A stretch of 55,568 nt of DNA, taken from a virus. Under the pieces are notes generated by a model that ran no database searches, was not told the origin of the DNA, and saw only the letters and a list, made by a program, of their open reading frames with translations. Made by a program: the position numbers and the translations under genes. This document shows, piece after piece, positions 1 through 9,991 of the stretch; position 1 is the first letter of the stretch, and each line of letters opens with the position of its first letter. The DNA is taken from positions 1 through 55,568 of the IMG/VR virus record IMGVR_UViG_3300029319_000063; one strand, 5' to 3'.

Positions 1-3000
1 CCACCAGATCCAAGAAATGCACTTGAAGCTGTCATGTGAAATTGTCCAGTATCCGTATCATATGTAACAAGTTTATTTATATCAGTTTTTGTTGTAAGTT
101 CAGCAAACAATGTACCACTTGAACTTATTGCTCCACTTGAAGTTATACTTCCAACAAAATTACTTCTACCTGTAATAGTATGTATATCTGCTGGATTATT
201 ATCACCGATAGTTGTATTACCTGTTGATGTTAAAGTTGTGAATGTTCCTGCAACTGCAGTATTTCCACCAATAACAGAGTTATCAATCGTACCACCATCA
301 ATATCAGGTGTATTAATATCTGGACTTGTTAAGGTTTTATTTGTTAAAGTTTGTGCTCCGTCTGTTGTTGAAAACACCGTACCCACATTTGGTAGAGTTA
401 AAGTATTACTAGCTGCATCAGAATGTGGTGCTGCTTTAATTGTTTGAAAATGTGCATTTGCATCGTCACAATACATTTTAATTTGTGATTGAGCACCTTG
501 ATTTTTTATATCTAAAGTTCCTGATACAATTTGAATATCACCTACTGAAAGTATTGATGTTGATGAACCACTTATATTTCCTTGTACTTCAAGGAAAGCA
601 TCTCCAACTCCATCAATTTGTAAATTACCAAATGAACCAGTCAAACTTGAACTTATGTCTCCAGTTGCTCTGATGTTTCCACCCACAGATAGTTTTGCTG
701 AAGAAACTCCACTTGTACCAATACCAATTGCTTCATCACCCGCGTCTGCATGAAACAATGGTGTTCCAGATAAAAAGTTATGAGTATCACCTAAAATATA
801 TGTATCTACATCATTATTAAGTGAATTAATCCAGGTTATAGAAGTTCCTGAATAATTACCCAAAACAATTTTGTTTTGAGCCGTAGCTGTAGCATTACTA
901 TTTTGTAATGTTAAGGTACCAGAACCAGAAACAGCAGGTGTTCTTACATGGCCACTTGCACTTATGTCACCATGAACAGTGAGTTTTTTAGCTGGTGTCG
1001 CAGTGCCAATTCCAACTTTATCACCAGATTGTGGATTAACTTGTAAAAGATTATCATCACTTGAACCTTTTACTTGAAATTTTTTGTCATCATTACCATC
1101 ATTAAATGTAATGTCTGTAGTTTCGGTTAATATAAGACCTGCTTGAAATTGCATCTGAGTAGCAGCATCAGCATCAGCTTTAATTGCATCAACACTTATT
1201 TCACCAACATTTGTAATGTTTCCTTCTTTGAAATCAACTGTTCCATTAGAACTTATTCTTAACCTTTCAACTGGAGTTTCATTCAAACTTACATGAAATT
1301 GTAAATTTCCATCTGCTGTATCAGTAGACGCGTATGTATCATCTCTACCACTTACTATTTTTGAAGTTAATACAGTTGGAACTCCACCTGCTATACTTCC
1401 AGCTGCAGCTCCGAAATTTAAAGTCGTGGTTTCATTCTCTGAATTGGCTGCAGAATTTCTTATTGTGAGTGAAACATCACCACCATCGTTATTTTTTTCT
1501 ATGGTAGTATTACCATGAAAATAACCTGCACTAGCAGTTAAGTCACCACTTGCACTTATATGATTATTGAATGCAGCACTTCCAGCGTCTGACATATCTA
1601 ATGTCAATGCAGTTATGGTAGAACCACCATCTTGTCCTTTAAATATTATATCGTTATTATTTGATTCTGCTTTAATAACAAAGTTTGATGAATCTCTTTT
1701 AAATCTACCAAATGATGTTCCTCCATCTTTTAAAAGTATATCAGCTCCATCCGCGTCAATTGTAAGGTCACCAAGAGCACTTAACTCTGATGTTATAATT
1801 TTTCCACTTGCACTTATGTTTCCACTTGCGGTTATGTGTGATTTTGTTGAAATGAATCCACTTGCACTTATGTTTCCTGCTACTGTTAGTTTTTGTGGAA
1901 TATTATCAAAAATTCCAACACCAACATTTCCATTACTACCACTAATAGTTAAAGCATCACCTGCAAACGGGTCACCTGTATAAAACGACATTCTTGTTCC
2001 AACACCATCATCAAGCATTCCAATGTTTAAATCACCATTAGCTTCTTTTGTAATGGTTTGTTCACCATTCATAAAAATATTAGTACTTGTTGCACTTTTT
2101 AAATCTAATTTATTTCCAAAAAGATTTCCACTTGCACTGATATATCCATCAGCAGTTATGTTTCCACTTGCGGTTATGTGTGATGATGTTTTTAAATCAC
2201 CTGTTATATCTAATTTTGAAGTTGGACTATTGTTGCCTATTCCAATACTATCTGCAGAAGCATCAGCAACAAAAAGAGTATCATCTCCTTGACCTTTTAT
2301 AGTTGTGTCAAAATTATTACCTGAACTATTAAGAGTTGTTGTTCTTGGAACATCTAAACTTAAAGCTGTTAATGTAGAATCATTGAATTGTAGATTTGTA
2401 TTGTCTTTTAAAACTCCATTTGTATCAACATATACTACTCTTCCACTTGTTAAACTTGTGTCTTGTAATTCATTACCGACAATAGTTCCACTTGAACTTA
2501 TGTTTCCACTTGCGGTTATGTGTGAGGTTGTTAAAGTATCTGCAGCTAGTGTACCACCAAAGATTCCAGTTCCTGATGATAACATATCACCATCTTCATC
2601 TATACTAAATCTTTCATTTTGAAGTGCACCTACTACTGTGAATAATTTTTCATTAGAAGAAGCGGTATGTTTTTTTATGTGCAAACCACTTGAAGTTACA
2701 TGACCACTCGAACTTATGTTTCCAACTACTTCCAATGCTTCACCAGGTTCATTAGTAACATCAAATCCTCCACCAATACCAACTTTACCAGATGATGATA
2801 CGAATAAAGCACCTGTTGATGAATGTCCATCTACTCTAAAAGCACCTGCACCTAAACCAGTTGCACCAAGTTGAATAATGTCATTGCTAAAAAACATCTG
2901 TCCATATTGTCCTACACCTCTACCCAAACCAGCACCTTCAGAATCAAATATAATATCATCACCCACATTTAAATCATCTGTTGTTGTTAATTGTTCTGCA

Positions 3001-6000
3001 ATTATTGTTCCACTTGCGGTTATGTGACCACCTAATCCAACAGTTAGATAATCCGTTCCATCTGAACCCTCTACGATTAATGTTTCATTTGTAGCATTCA
3101 CACCTGATACATGTAAAACTGCCCCTGCAGTATCACCAGTTGTAAACGCTCCAACACCCATAATAGGTGAGTCTATGTTTACTTTGACATCTGATTTTAT
3201 GACAGCTTGATTATCTGATTCAAATACTAAAAAATCATCTTTTCCCTCAATTCTTTGAGTATCATTACCAAATTCTATTCTTTGTGTAGCAGTATTATCA
3301 GCTGGATTTATTAGTCTGATTGGTCCACCAAATATATGAGTACCACCACCACTTGCTGAAATATTTCCACTTGCGGTTATGTGTGATGTTGTTTCAATTG
3401 GAACACTAAATTTAGTAGTATTATATTTAAATTCTGTGTTAATTATATTATTAACTCTTAATTCTATTTCATTTTCTGCTGGTGAATGTATAAAATCATC
3501 TTCAGTTCCACCATTAACAAGTATAAATTTATTTGATTTAATATCACCACTCGCACTTATGTTTCCACTTGCGGTTATGTGATTAAATGTAACATTATCA
3601 GATGAACCAAATTGAAGTGAACTGCTTATTACCCCATTAGGTAAAGTCGTTGTGGCAGTTACATTTGTCAATCCACTACCATCACCACTAAAATGTGAAG
3701 CTGATACGAATCCACTTGAACTTATGTTTCCACCTACCACCAATTTTTCTGTGGGAGTTGTGTTTCCTATACCAGTATTACCATCGTTTAATATTCTCAT
3801 TCTCTCAGTATCATTGGTATGAAAAGCTACTGCTCTATTCGCAACTGCATGAATGTTAAACACATCACCAGCGGTGGTTATTTTATATTCAATATTATCA
3901 GATTCATCTTTGAATTGTATTTGATGGTCATCATCATCGGTTGTATCTTTCAATACTAATATTGGTGCACCCTCTGACATTATAATTCCACCATTGGCAG
4001 ATGTAAATCCATCAGCAGTTATTGTTCCACTTGCACTTATGTTTCCACTTGCGGTTATGTTTCCTTCAAATGAAGTTTTACCAATAATTGTATGTGTATC
4101 TACATTACTTTGGTTACCAAATTTTACATTATCACTTGCGGTTAGGTTTCCAACTGCACTTATGTGACGTGTAAATATTTCCTCTGAAACTAAAAATCCG
4201 CTTGAACTTATGTTTCCACTTGCGGTTATTGTTCCATTAGTAAAAATTGATGGTGTGGCATTTTTTCTTCCAAGATTAATTCGACCAAGACCATCAGGAC
4301 TCACTCCATAACCGAATGTTAATTCGTTATCAGATTCTAATGTAAGTAGGTCTTTTCCTTGTATATAATACCTATTACCTTTAATTATTCCACTTGCACT
4401 TATGTCTCCACTTGCGGTTATGTGTGCTCCACTTCTTCCAATTTTTATATTGTTGATACCGCCATCATCAAACAATACACCTGTATCACCACCAGTAGAA
4501 TCTACTGCGACAAAGTTATCAACCGTTAATCTACTTGTTTCTATTATTCCACTTACACTTATGTTTCCACTTGCGGTTATGTGTGAATTTGTAAATATAT
4601 TACCATTAACATCAAGTGTTGCAGTATTGTTATAATTTAATGCTCTATTTATACCAACTCCATTAAAACCTGTTCCTTGAAAATTAATATCTGTGCTTGA
4701 TATTAAAATAGAATCAAAAGTTGGTGAGTAAGTTATATTATCATCATTTAAATCTGAAGGATTCAAAAATACAGAGTGAGCACTTGGACCAACAACTATA
4801 CCACCATTGAAAAAGCTTTTTCCATTTCCACTTGCACTTATAACGCCACTCGCAGTTATATCACCAAAAAATGTATGTGTGTCAGTAGCTTCATTTCCAA
4901 ATATACTATCACCACTTGATGTTATGTTTTCTATCAATATGGATGTGGATGATGAAACTATTGATGAGGTTATTTCATTTACATTCATTGAACCAGCCAC
5001 ATCTAAATTTTGTACATAAACAGTATTGGATGCAGATGTATGTCTACCACTCATACCCAATATAACAGAACCACCATGTAAAACACGATTTGATGAACCA
5101 CCAATTATAGCAGAATCTTCAGGAGCTCCTCCACCAGGTGGTGATGATTGAGATAATATTCTATTATATCTACCACCTACAATTACATTACTAAAACTAC
5201 TGTTTTGGATGTGATTAAATAAACCACCAATAATCACTTGGCCAAACATATCCGCACCTCTATTATTAATAAGGAAATTACCAACACCACCGACAAGAGC
5301 AGAATTTTTTATAGTTCCAGCTGAAGCAGAAATTTCACTACTAGCAGCTCCTATTATTTGAGAGGCTATGTCGTCAGTAGTATCATGGTGAATGATTCTA
5401 GAGTTAGTTCCACCAACTATGGTAGAAAGTTTAGATGCACTAATTCTATTTAGTGTACCACCAAATAATCCAGAATTATCAGAAGCTTCTAATTTACTAC
5501 TACTACCACCAATTATGATAGAATTATCAGAGGCTGTTATGGATGAGGAAACTGAACCTAAAAGTTGAGCATCTATCGAAGATGTTAATTCATTACTTTC
5601 ACTATCACCAATGAATTGTCCTTTTTCTGAAAGTGCAAATGTTTTATCTTTTTGATTGGGTTCTTTGAATGTGAACTCTAAAGTTCTTTCCTCTGGTACC
5701 TTACCACCCCCTTTTGCTTTAAAGCCTAATTCAAATCCGGTATCTTTATCACTACCAAACACGATGGTAGCATTGTCTACCACTACATTATCAGTTGTTT
5801 CTATAGTAAGTGGTGTTCCACCAACAGATGATATTGAACCTGTTACAACTATATCTTTTTCAGATTCATTTGTAAAATCTTGAGCGTATCTTCCTTGACC
5901 ATCAATAAATCTTAATTTAAAATCAACTTGTTTATTTCTACGAACATCTCTTGGTAAGGGAATTTTAGATAAATTTGATAATGGATTTAATCCAGCAGCG

Positions 6001-6692
6001 TATATTGATTCACTAACTTCATATGGACTTCCAGTAATTGGATATCTTGATATAACTTTAAAATCAGGAGTTTGTGATTTTACCTCTCGATAAGATACCT
6101 CTAAAAATTTAATTTGTCCACTAATTAATTTAAGGTGACTAGCACTAACATTTAGGTAACTTCTTTTATATCGAGTAGAACCTACATCTGTAGTTACTGT
6201 TTCTGTAAAATTAGTTCCTATTTGTGTATTGGATATATTATCAAATATAATAGGTGAAATATTTGGAGTGTCTTTTTCTATTTTAATTGGAATAGAATAT
6301 CTTACATTTGGTACACCTCTCCATCTACTTGGAACATTCTCTAACTCACCTATTATAGTTAGTGTTCCTACACCATCTGCAATTTCATCGTAAATTCTTA
6401 ATGGATCTTTTTTCAACCAAACATAACAAATAACAGAACCATTAATCACCTCATAATCAGACACATCAGAAAATATAATATTTCCGTCAGAATCTTTAAA
6501 TTCAAAGTTTAGGGGTGAACTATCTTTTAATCCATCACCATACCACGATATTGAAAAATAATGTTTTCCGTAACTTAAACTATAAGGAAGATTTGAAACT
6601 TTAAAATATTTTCCACCATCCTCAGAGTGTACTGGTATCCTATCTAAATCTTTAACATTAGGATATATATTTTTATATGTTCCTGTTGACAT
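1..6692 (-). CDS. Giant tail fibre protein (3' end beyond window)
   Basis: An uninterrupted minus-strand frame of at least 2230 codons starts at ATG 6692 (N-terminus MSTGTYKNIYPNVKDL) behind a GGAGAA ribosome binding site and runs off the left edge, so the C-terminus is missing. Residues about 1-370 resemble the conserved N-terminal, virion-proximal part of marine T4-like phage fibre proteins (motifs DPLRIYDEIADG, RSYLNVSASHL, EVSYREVKSQ). Residues about 375-550 carry repeated IIGGSSN/IVGGTNSRI units, suggesting a beta-roll-like head. The remainder is a long shaft of alternating ITASGNISASG segments separated by 30-80 residue blocks, several containing VGIGTATPAKKLTVHG-like motifs. This is known fibre architecture; receptor binding is inferred. 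Any C-terminal chaperone or adhesin tip would lie outside the window. Identification as a fibre is confident; the receptor is unknown. Confidence 0.85.
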   Translation of the reverse strand, partial: MSTGTYKNIYPNVKDLDRIPVHSEDGGKYFKVSNLPYSLSYGKHYFSISWYGDGLKDSSPLNFEFKDSDGNIIFSDVSDYEVINGSVICYVWLKKDPLRIYDEIADGVGTLTIIGELENVPSRWRGVPNVRYSIPIKIEKDTPNISPIIFDNISNTQIGTNFTETVTTDVGSTRYKRSYLNVSASHLKLISGQIKFLEVSYREVKSQTPDFKVISRYPITGSPYEVSESIYAAGLNPLSNLSKIPLPRDVRRNKQVDFKLRFIDGQGRYAQDFTNESEKDIVVTGSISSVGGTPLTIETTDNVVVDNATIVFGSDKDTGFELGFKAKGGGKVPEERTLEFTFKEPNQKDKTFALSEKGQFIGDSESNELTSSIDAQLLGSVSSSITASDNSIIIGGSSSKLEASDNSGLFGGTLNRISASKLSTIVGGTNSRIIHHDTTDDIASQIIGAASSEISASAGTIKNSALVGGVGNFLINNRGADMFGQVIIGGLFNHIQNSSFSNVIVGGRYNRILSQSSPPGGGAPEDSAIIGGSSNRVLHGGSVILGMSGRHTSASNTVYVQNLDVAGSMNVNEITSSIVSSSTSILIENITSSGDSIFGNEATDTHTFFGDITASGVISASGNGKSFFNGGIVVGPSAHSVFLNPSDLNDDNITYSPTFDSILISSTDINFQGTGFNGVGINRALNYNNTATLDVNGNIFTNSHITASGNISVSGIIETSRLTVDNFVAVDSTGGDTGVLFDDGGINNIKIGRSGAHITASGDISASGIIKGNRYYIQGKDLLTLESDNELTFGYGVSPDGLGRINLGRKNATPSIFTNGTITASGNISSSGFLVSEEIFTRHISAVGNLTASDNVKFGNQSNVDTHTIIGKTSFEGNITASGNISASGTITADGFTSANGGIIMSEGAPILVLKDTTDDDDHQIQFKDESDNIEYKITTAGDVFNIHAVANRAVAFHTNDTERMRILNDGNTGIGNTTPTEKLVVGGNISSSGFVSASHFSGDGSGLTNVTATTTLPNGVISSSLQFGSSDNVTFNHITASGNISASGDIKSNKFILVNGGTEDDFIHSPAENEIELRVNNIINTEFKYNTTKFSVPIETTSHITASGNISASGGGTHIFGGPIRLINPADNTATQRIEFGNDTQRIEGKDDFLVFESDNQAVIKSDVKVNIDSPIMGVGAFTTGDTAGAVLHVSGVNATNETLIVEGSDGTDYLTVGLGGHITASGTIIAEQLTTTDDLNVGDDIIFDSEGAGLGRGVGQYGQMFFSNDIIQLGATGLGAGAFRVDGHSSTGALFVSSSGKVGIGGGFDVTNEPGEALEVVGNISSSGHVTSSGLHIKKHTASSNEKLFTVVGALQNERFSIDEDGDMLSSGTGIFGGTLAADTLTTSHITASGNISSSGTIVGNELQDTSLTSGRVVYVDTNGVLKDNTNLQFNDSTLTALSLDVPRTTTLNSSGNNFDTTIKGQGDDTLFVADASADSIGIGNNSPTSKLDITGDLKTSSHITASGNITADGYISASGNLFGNKLDLKSATSTNIFMNGEQTITKEANGDLNIGMLDDGVGTRMSFYTGDPFAGDALTISGSNGNVGVGIFDNIPQKLTVAGNISASGFISTKSHITASGNISASGKIITSELSALGDLTIDADGADILLKDGGTSFGRFKRDSSNFVIKAESNNNDIIFKGQDGGSTITALTLDMSDAGSAAFNNHISASGDLTASAGYFHGNTTIEKNNDGGDVSLTIRNSAANSENETTTLNFGAAAGSIAGGVPTVLTSKIVSGRDDTYASTDTADGNLQFHVSLNETPVERLRISSNGTVDFKEGNITNVGEISVDAIKADADAATQMQFQAGLILTETTDITFNDGNDDKKFQVKGSSDDNLLQVNPQSGDKVGIGTATPAKKLTVHGDISASGHVRTPAVSGSGTLTLQNSNATATAQNKIVLGNYSGTSITWINSLNNDVDTYILGDTHNFLSGTPLFHADAGDEAIGIGTSGVSSAKLSVGGNIRATGDISSSLTGSFGNLQIDGVGDAFLEVQGNISGSSTSILSVGDIQIVSGTLDIKNQGAQSQIKMYCDDANAHFQTIKAAPHSDAASNTLTLPNVGTVFSTTDGAQTLTNKTLTSPDINTPDIDGGTIDNSVIGGNTAVAGTFTTLTSTGNTTIGDNNPADIHTITGRSNFVGSITSSGAISSSGTLFAELTTKTDINKLVTYDTDTGQFHMTASSAFLGSG
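1803..4583 (-). repeat. Interspersed 36-nt repeats encoding HITASGNISASG
   Basis: Within the fibre gene a near-identical 36-base unit recurs, for example at 1803-1838, 2487-2522, 3546-3581, 4026-4061, 4389-4424 and 4548-4583. Half units (HITASG alone) occur near 3010 and 3365, and diverged copies near 2130, 4135, 4200 and 4830. Each encodes HITASGNISASG or a one- to three-residue variant. The copies keep similar codons at DNA level, so they could support recombination between shaft segments. They are coding repeats and not a CRISPR array: the spacing is irregular and the reading frame is preserved. Confidence 0.85.
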
Positions 6693-6723
6693 AAAAACAA
6701 TTCTCCGATAAATATATAATTTG

Positions 6724-6737
6724 TCATATATAAATAT
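6724..6737 (-). promoter_or_regulatory. Candidate late promoter element upstream of tail fibre gene
   Basis: The minus-strand 14-mer ATATTTATATATGA lies 32 bases upstream of the fibre start, in the 71-base gap after the recombination gene. Exactly the same 14-mer occurs upstream of the 3103-residue tail gene and the 132-residue gene, and a two-mismatch copy occurs near 23865. Its plus-strand reading contains TATAAATA, the T4 late promoter core, pointing the other way. The repeated position just ahead of minus-strand structural genes favours use on the minus strand. Recognition by the gp55-like sigma factor is inferred. Confidence 0.45.
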
Positions 6738-6763
6738 TCAAAGAAATTATTTTTACTATTTAT

Positions 6764-9700
6764 TTAGTGATAAGTAACCTTACTAATACCATTTTGTACT
6801 TCAATTGGGATTAAACTATCCATATAATCTTTAATTGTATCCAAGTGAGTAATAATCATTGTAAAATCAAATTGAGTCCTCAAGTATTGAAATGCTCCCT
6901 GCATATTAGCAATATTATCACTATCCAAAGCACCGAATCCTTCATCTACGATAATGAAGTTTGGTCGAGGTAATGTTGATACATTGATTAAACCTATCCT
7001 AATAGCCAATGATGATACAAATCTTTCCATTCCACTTGATAATTCAAGATTCCATTTATCCTCACCATAACATATAAAGGCATCAATCATTTTATCTTTC
7101 ATCTCTAATTCAATATGGAAACCTGCATTCATATTTTCCAATACATTGTTGATTTCTCTTTCTATTGATGGAATAGCTTTTGAGATTAATTCATAAGGAA
7201 CACCATCTTTGGATAGAGCCATTAAGTATAAATCATAATCTAATATCTTTTGTTCTATATCAACAAGTTTCTGAATATCATCTTCTATCTGTTGTTTTTG
7301 GTTTTTAGCTACTGATAATGTGGAAAGAACTTGTTTGTATTTTTTATCAATATCAATAGATTCCATTTGTAGTTGGGATATTTTAGAAGTCAAATCAGAA
7401 ATTTGTTCATTTAATTTATTGTTATTTTCAATCTTTTCTTCTAACTCATAATATCTTTTTACACTCGAATCTAAATTAACCAACTCACTATCGATATGTT
7501 TTAATCTACTTTCTTGTGTCGAAATTTTACCACCAATCTTAACAGCATCATGTGATATTTGATTTAGTTCTTCAGAAAATATTTTAAATTCACGATTTCT
7601 TTCATCAGCATCTCCTAACTTTTCTAAAGAGTATGATTTTATTTTAAATTGTGTTTCCCATTTTTGCCATTCATCATCTAAATGGTACATTTGAGTTTTA
7701 ATCTCATCCATCTCATTAATCTGTTCTTTACCATTTTTAACACAATACTCACAATCTTCATCATATTCAAACTTTTCCAAATCGGTTCTATGTTTAGCTA
7801 AAGATTTTGTTTTAGTTTCAATCAACTTCATTTGATTTTGAACATCTCTTAAATCTTTTGTAGTTTCTTTCCAATTTTCATAATCTTCTTGTATTTTCTC
7901 TTCATCTATTTCAGAAAGTTTTTTATGATATTCCATATACATTGGTCTAAGAGTTTCTTTATATTCTTTGTCTTCTTTAAGCTGATTTTCTAATTGTGTT
8001 TTTTCAAGATTTAATTTTCCCCGTAATGAGTTCAATTCATCTATATCATAATTCTCATCAATTTTATATAGTTTTCTAACTAACTCTATTTTATTTTCTT
8101 CTAATTCAGATAAAGTTTTATCAATCAATTCATCTTCAGTTTTTAATTTTTCTTCATCTATTTCCAATTCAGTAATTCGTTGATTAATAACACCAATCTC
8201 TTTGTAAGAATCTTTCTTTTGGAATTGTCGTAACATTACTCGTTCTTCATTGGAATCAGATTTTGCTATCGTTTCGAGTTGTTCAAACACCTCGATATCC
8301 ATAAATGTGGAAAGAATTTTTTTTCGTTCCGCTTGTTTCTTGTCGAGAAAGTTCATACCATTCGTTTGTAGCGACAGTGAGGTAAGGATAAAGTCGTCAA
8401 ATGTACCTAACACTTTACGAATTTCTTCATTCGTACCTGTACCATATGACGAATTAAACCTAGCCGCTCCACTTAAATCCACTTCTTCACCTGCATCATC
8501 TATCATATAGAATCTAACCTTCACTGGACATTGATGAGATACCTTACCATTCTTGTGATTCACTCTTTTATACTTAGCATCTCTCTCTATCCAATAATCA
8601 TTACCATTGATTTCAAGATTTAATTTTGCTTTAAATGTAGTTTTCTTTTTATTCATTACATCCAACGCTCGATTAGTTCTACTACATACATCATAGATTG
8701 TATAAGCAATTGCATCCATTATTGATGATTTACCTGAATGGTTAGGAGCGACAATCCCGACAGTACCATCAAGTTTTTCAAAATCTATTTTATTACCTTT
8801 ACCATAACAAAACATATTATCAAATTCAAATGATTTTATTTTCCAATCTACATTCCTTGTAATATCACCATCGTATATTTCCGGTGAGTTGTTTGTCATT
8901 TTGTTTATCTCTTGAACTCTTTTGATTGTATCTTCATCGACACCTTCAACATTTCTTTTTAGAAAATCTTCTAATAATTCATTTTGATAATTAATATCTC
9001 TTACATCACCAATATCTAACTTATTTTCTCTATCGTCACCAATTGAAATATTGTCTTGTCTTTCGGTTACTATTTCTTTTAACTTTGGATATTGTTTTCT
9101 TAAACCGATTTGAATATCTTTAATTTGTTCCAATGTGGTGTTTGTAAATTTAATTTTAACTCTACCTTTTGGTGGCATAAATGTTAATTCAAATGGATTG
9201 TTTCCAGTTGTTGAGTTTTGTATTTCACCATCTACTACATTTAATATTTTATATCCATAATCATTTTCTACTTGATGATAAGTAGCTTTTCTTTTCTCTA
9301 CATCCCATAATAAGAATCCGTGACTTGGTTCTTCTGAATAATTCTGTTGAATCAATGAACCTGGATAAGCTACTCTTTCATCTTTATCTAAAAATTGCCT
9401 TTTATGGATATCACCTAACATTACCATATCATATCCTTGAAATGTTTCTACTGTGACTCTGTCATCTGTAACAGCAAATCCATTATCATAAAAGTGTTTA
9501 TCCACTCCACCGTGAAACAATGCAACTCTAACATCACCATCTAAATTATGTGGATTAGGTAAATTATTTGTAATTTGTTTACCCTCTTTATCAATATCAA
9601 ATATAGACATCACACCAAAATCAACATTATCCATTGTATAAACACCTGATTTCTTCCAATAATGTAAATTTGGTGTAATCTTCTGAACTAAATCAACAAT

Positions 9701-9991
9701 AGGTGAAAGAGTATCTTCTCTTGATTTATTATTCAAATTACAATCGTGATTACCTGGTATAATAATCGTAGGAGCTATTTTACATAACTCTAAAAAGAAG
9801 TTTGCAACCATTCTGACTTCTTCAGGTGATGTATCTAACTTTCCGTGAACCACATCACCACCAATATAGATTGCATCTGGTTTTAAATCTTTTAATTGTT
9901 TGTATAGTTTTTTAAATACTTGTCTATATTCTACAAACCTATGTAGTTTACGAATATGTATATCTGCTAAATGTGCAATTGTTTTAATCAC
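6764..9991 (-). CDS. Fused Mre11/SbcD (gp47-like) nuclease and Rad50/SbcC (gp46-like) ATPase
   Basis: This 1075-residue protein joins both halves of the double-strand-break processing complex. Residues 1-about 340 form a calcineurin-like phosphoesterase: DIH (10-12), GGDVVHG (D46), GNHD (80-83), FHGG (159-162) and GDIH (193-196). Residues about 383-1075 form an SMC-type ATPase: Walker A PNHSGKSS (416-423), coiled-coil arms around a CEYC zinc hook (747-750), signature LSSGMERF (984-991), Walker B with D-loop FIIVDEGFGALD (1012-1023) and switch histidine ITHLD. All catalytic motifs look intact. In T4 the equivalents are separate gp47 and gp46 proteins, acting in DNA end resection, recombination-dependent replication and host DNA degradation. 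The start is GTG at 9991, overlapping the upstream stop (GTGA), with GGAGAA seven bases before it. It is the last gene of the DNA-metabolism block. Confidence 0.93.
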   Translation of the reverse strand: MIKTIAHLADIHIRKLHRFVEYRQVFKKLYKQLKDLKPDAIYIGGDVVHGKLDTSPEEVRMVANFFLELCKIAPTIIIPGNHDCNLNNKSREDTLSPIVDLVQKITPNLHYWKKSGVYTMDNVDFGVMSIFDIDKEGKQITNNLPNPHNLDGDVRVALFHGGVDKHFYDNGFAVTDDRVTVETFQGYDMVMLGDIHKRQFLDKDERVAYPGSLIQQNYSEEPSHGFLLWDVEKRKATYHQVENDYGYKILNVVDGEIQNSTTGNNPFELTFMPPKGRVKIKFTNTTLEQIKDIQIGLRKQYPKLKEIVTERQDNISIGDDRENKLDIGDVRDINYQNELLEDFLKRNVEGVDEDTIKRVQEINKMTNNSPEIYDGDITRNVDWKIKSFEFDNMFCYGKGNKIDFEKLDGTVGIVAPNHSGKSSIMDAIAYTIYDVCSRTNRALDVMNKKKTTFKAKLNLEINGNDYWIERDAKYKRVNHKNGKVSHQCPVKVRFYMIDDAGEEVDLSGAARFNSSYGTGTNEEIRKVLGTFDDFILTSLSLQTNGMNFLDKKQAERKKILSTFMDIEVFEQLETIAKSDSNEERVMLRQFQKKDSYKEIGVINQRITELEIDEEKLKTEDELIDKTLSELEENKIELVRKLYKIDENYDIDELNSLRGKLNLEKTQLENQLKEDKEYKETLRPMYMEYHKKLSEIDEEKIQEDYENWKETTKDLRDVQNQMKLIETKTKSLAKHRTDLEKFEYDEDCEYCVKNGKEQINEMDEIKTQMYHLDDEWQKWETQFKIKSYSLEKLGDADERNREFKIFSEELNQISHDAVKIGGKISTQESRLKHIDSELVNLDSSVKRYYELEEKIENNNKLNEQISDLTSKISQLQMESIDIDKKYKQVLSTLSVAKNQKQQIEDDIQKLVDIEQKILDYDLYLMALSKDGVPYELISKAIPSIEREINNVLENMNAGFHIELEMKDKMIDAFICYGEDKWNLELSSGMERFVSSLAIRIGLINVSTLPRPNFIIVDEGFGALDSDNIANMQGAFQYLRTQFDFTMIITHLDTIKDYMDSLIPIEVQNGISKVTYH

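Noticed and set aside
1803-4583. Regularly recurring short repeats that could suggest a CRISPR array
   Set aside because: Repeat spacing is irregular, the repeats stay in one reading frame and encode ITASG/ISASG fibre motifs.
238-5883. Several plus-strand open frames of 60-140 codons opposite the tail fibre gene
   Set aside because: They are antisense shadows of the repetitive fibre frame (recurring PLALMFPLAVM is the reverse reading of ITASGNISASG), with no ribosome sites or family resemblance.
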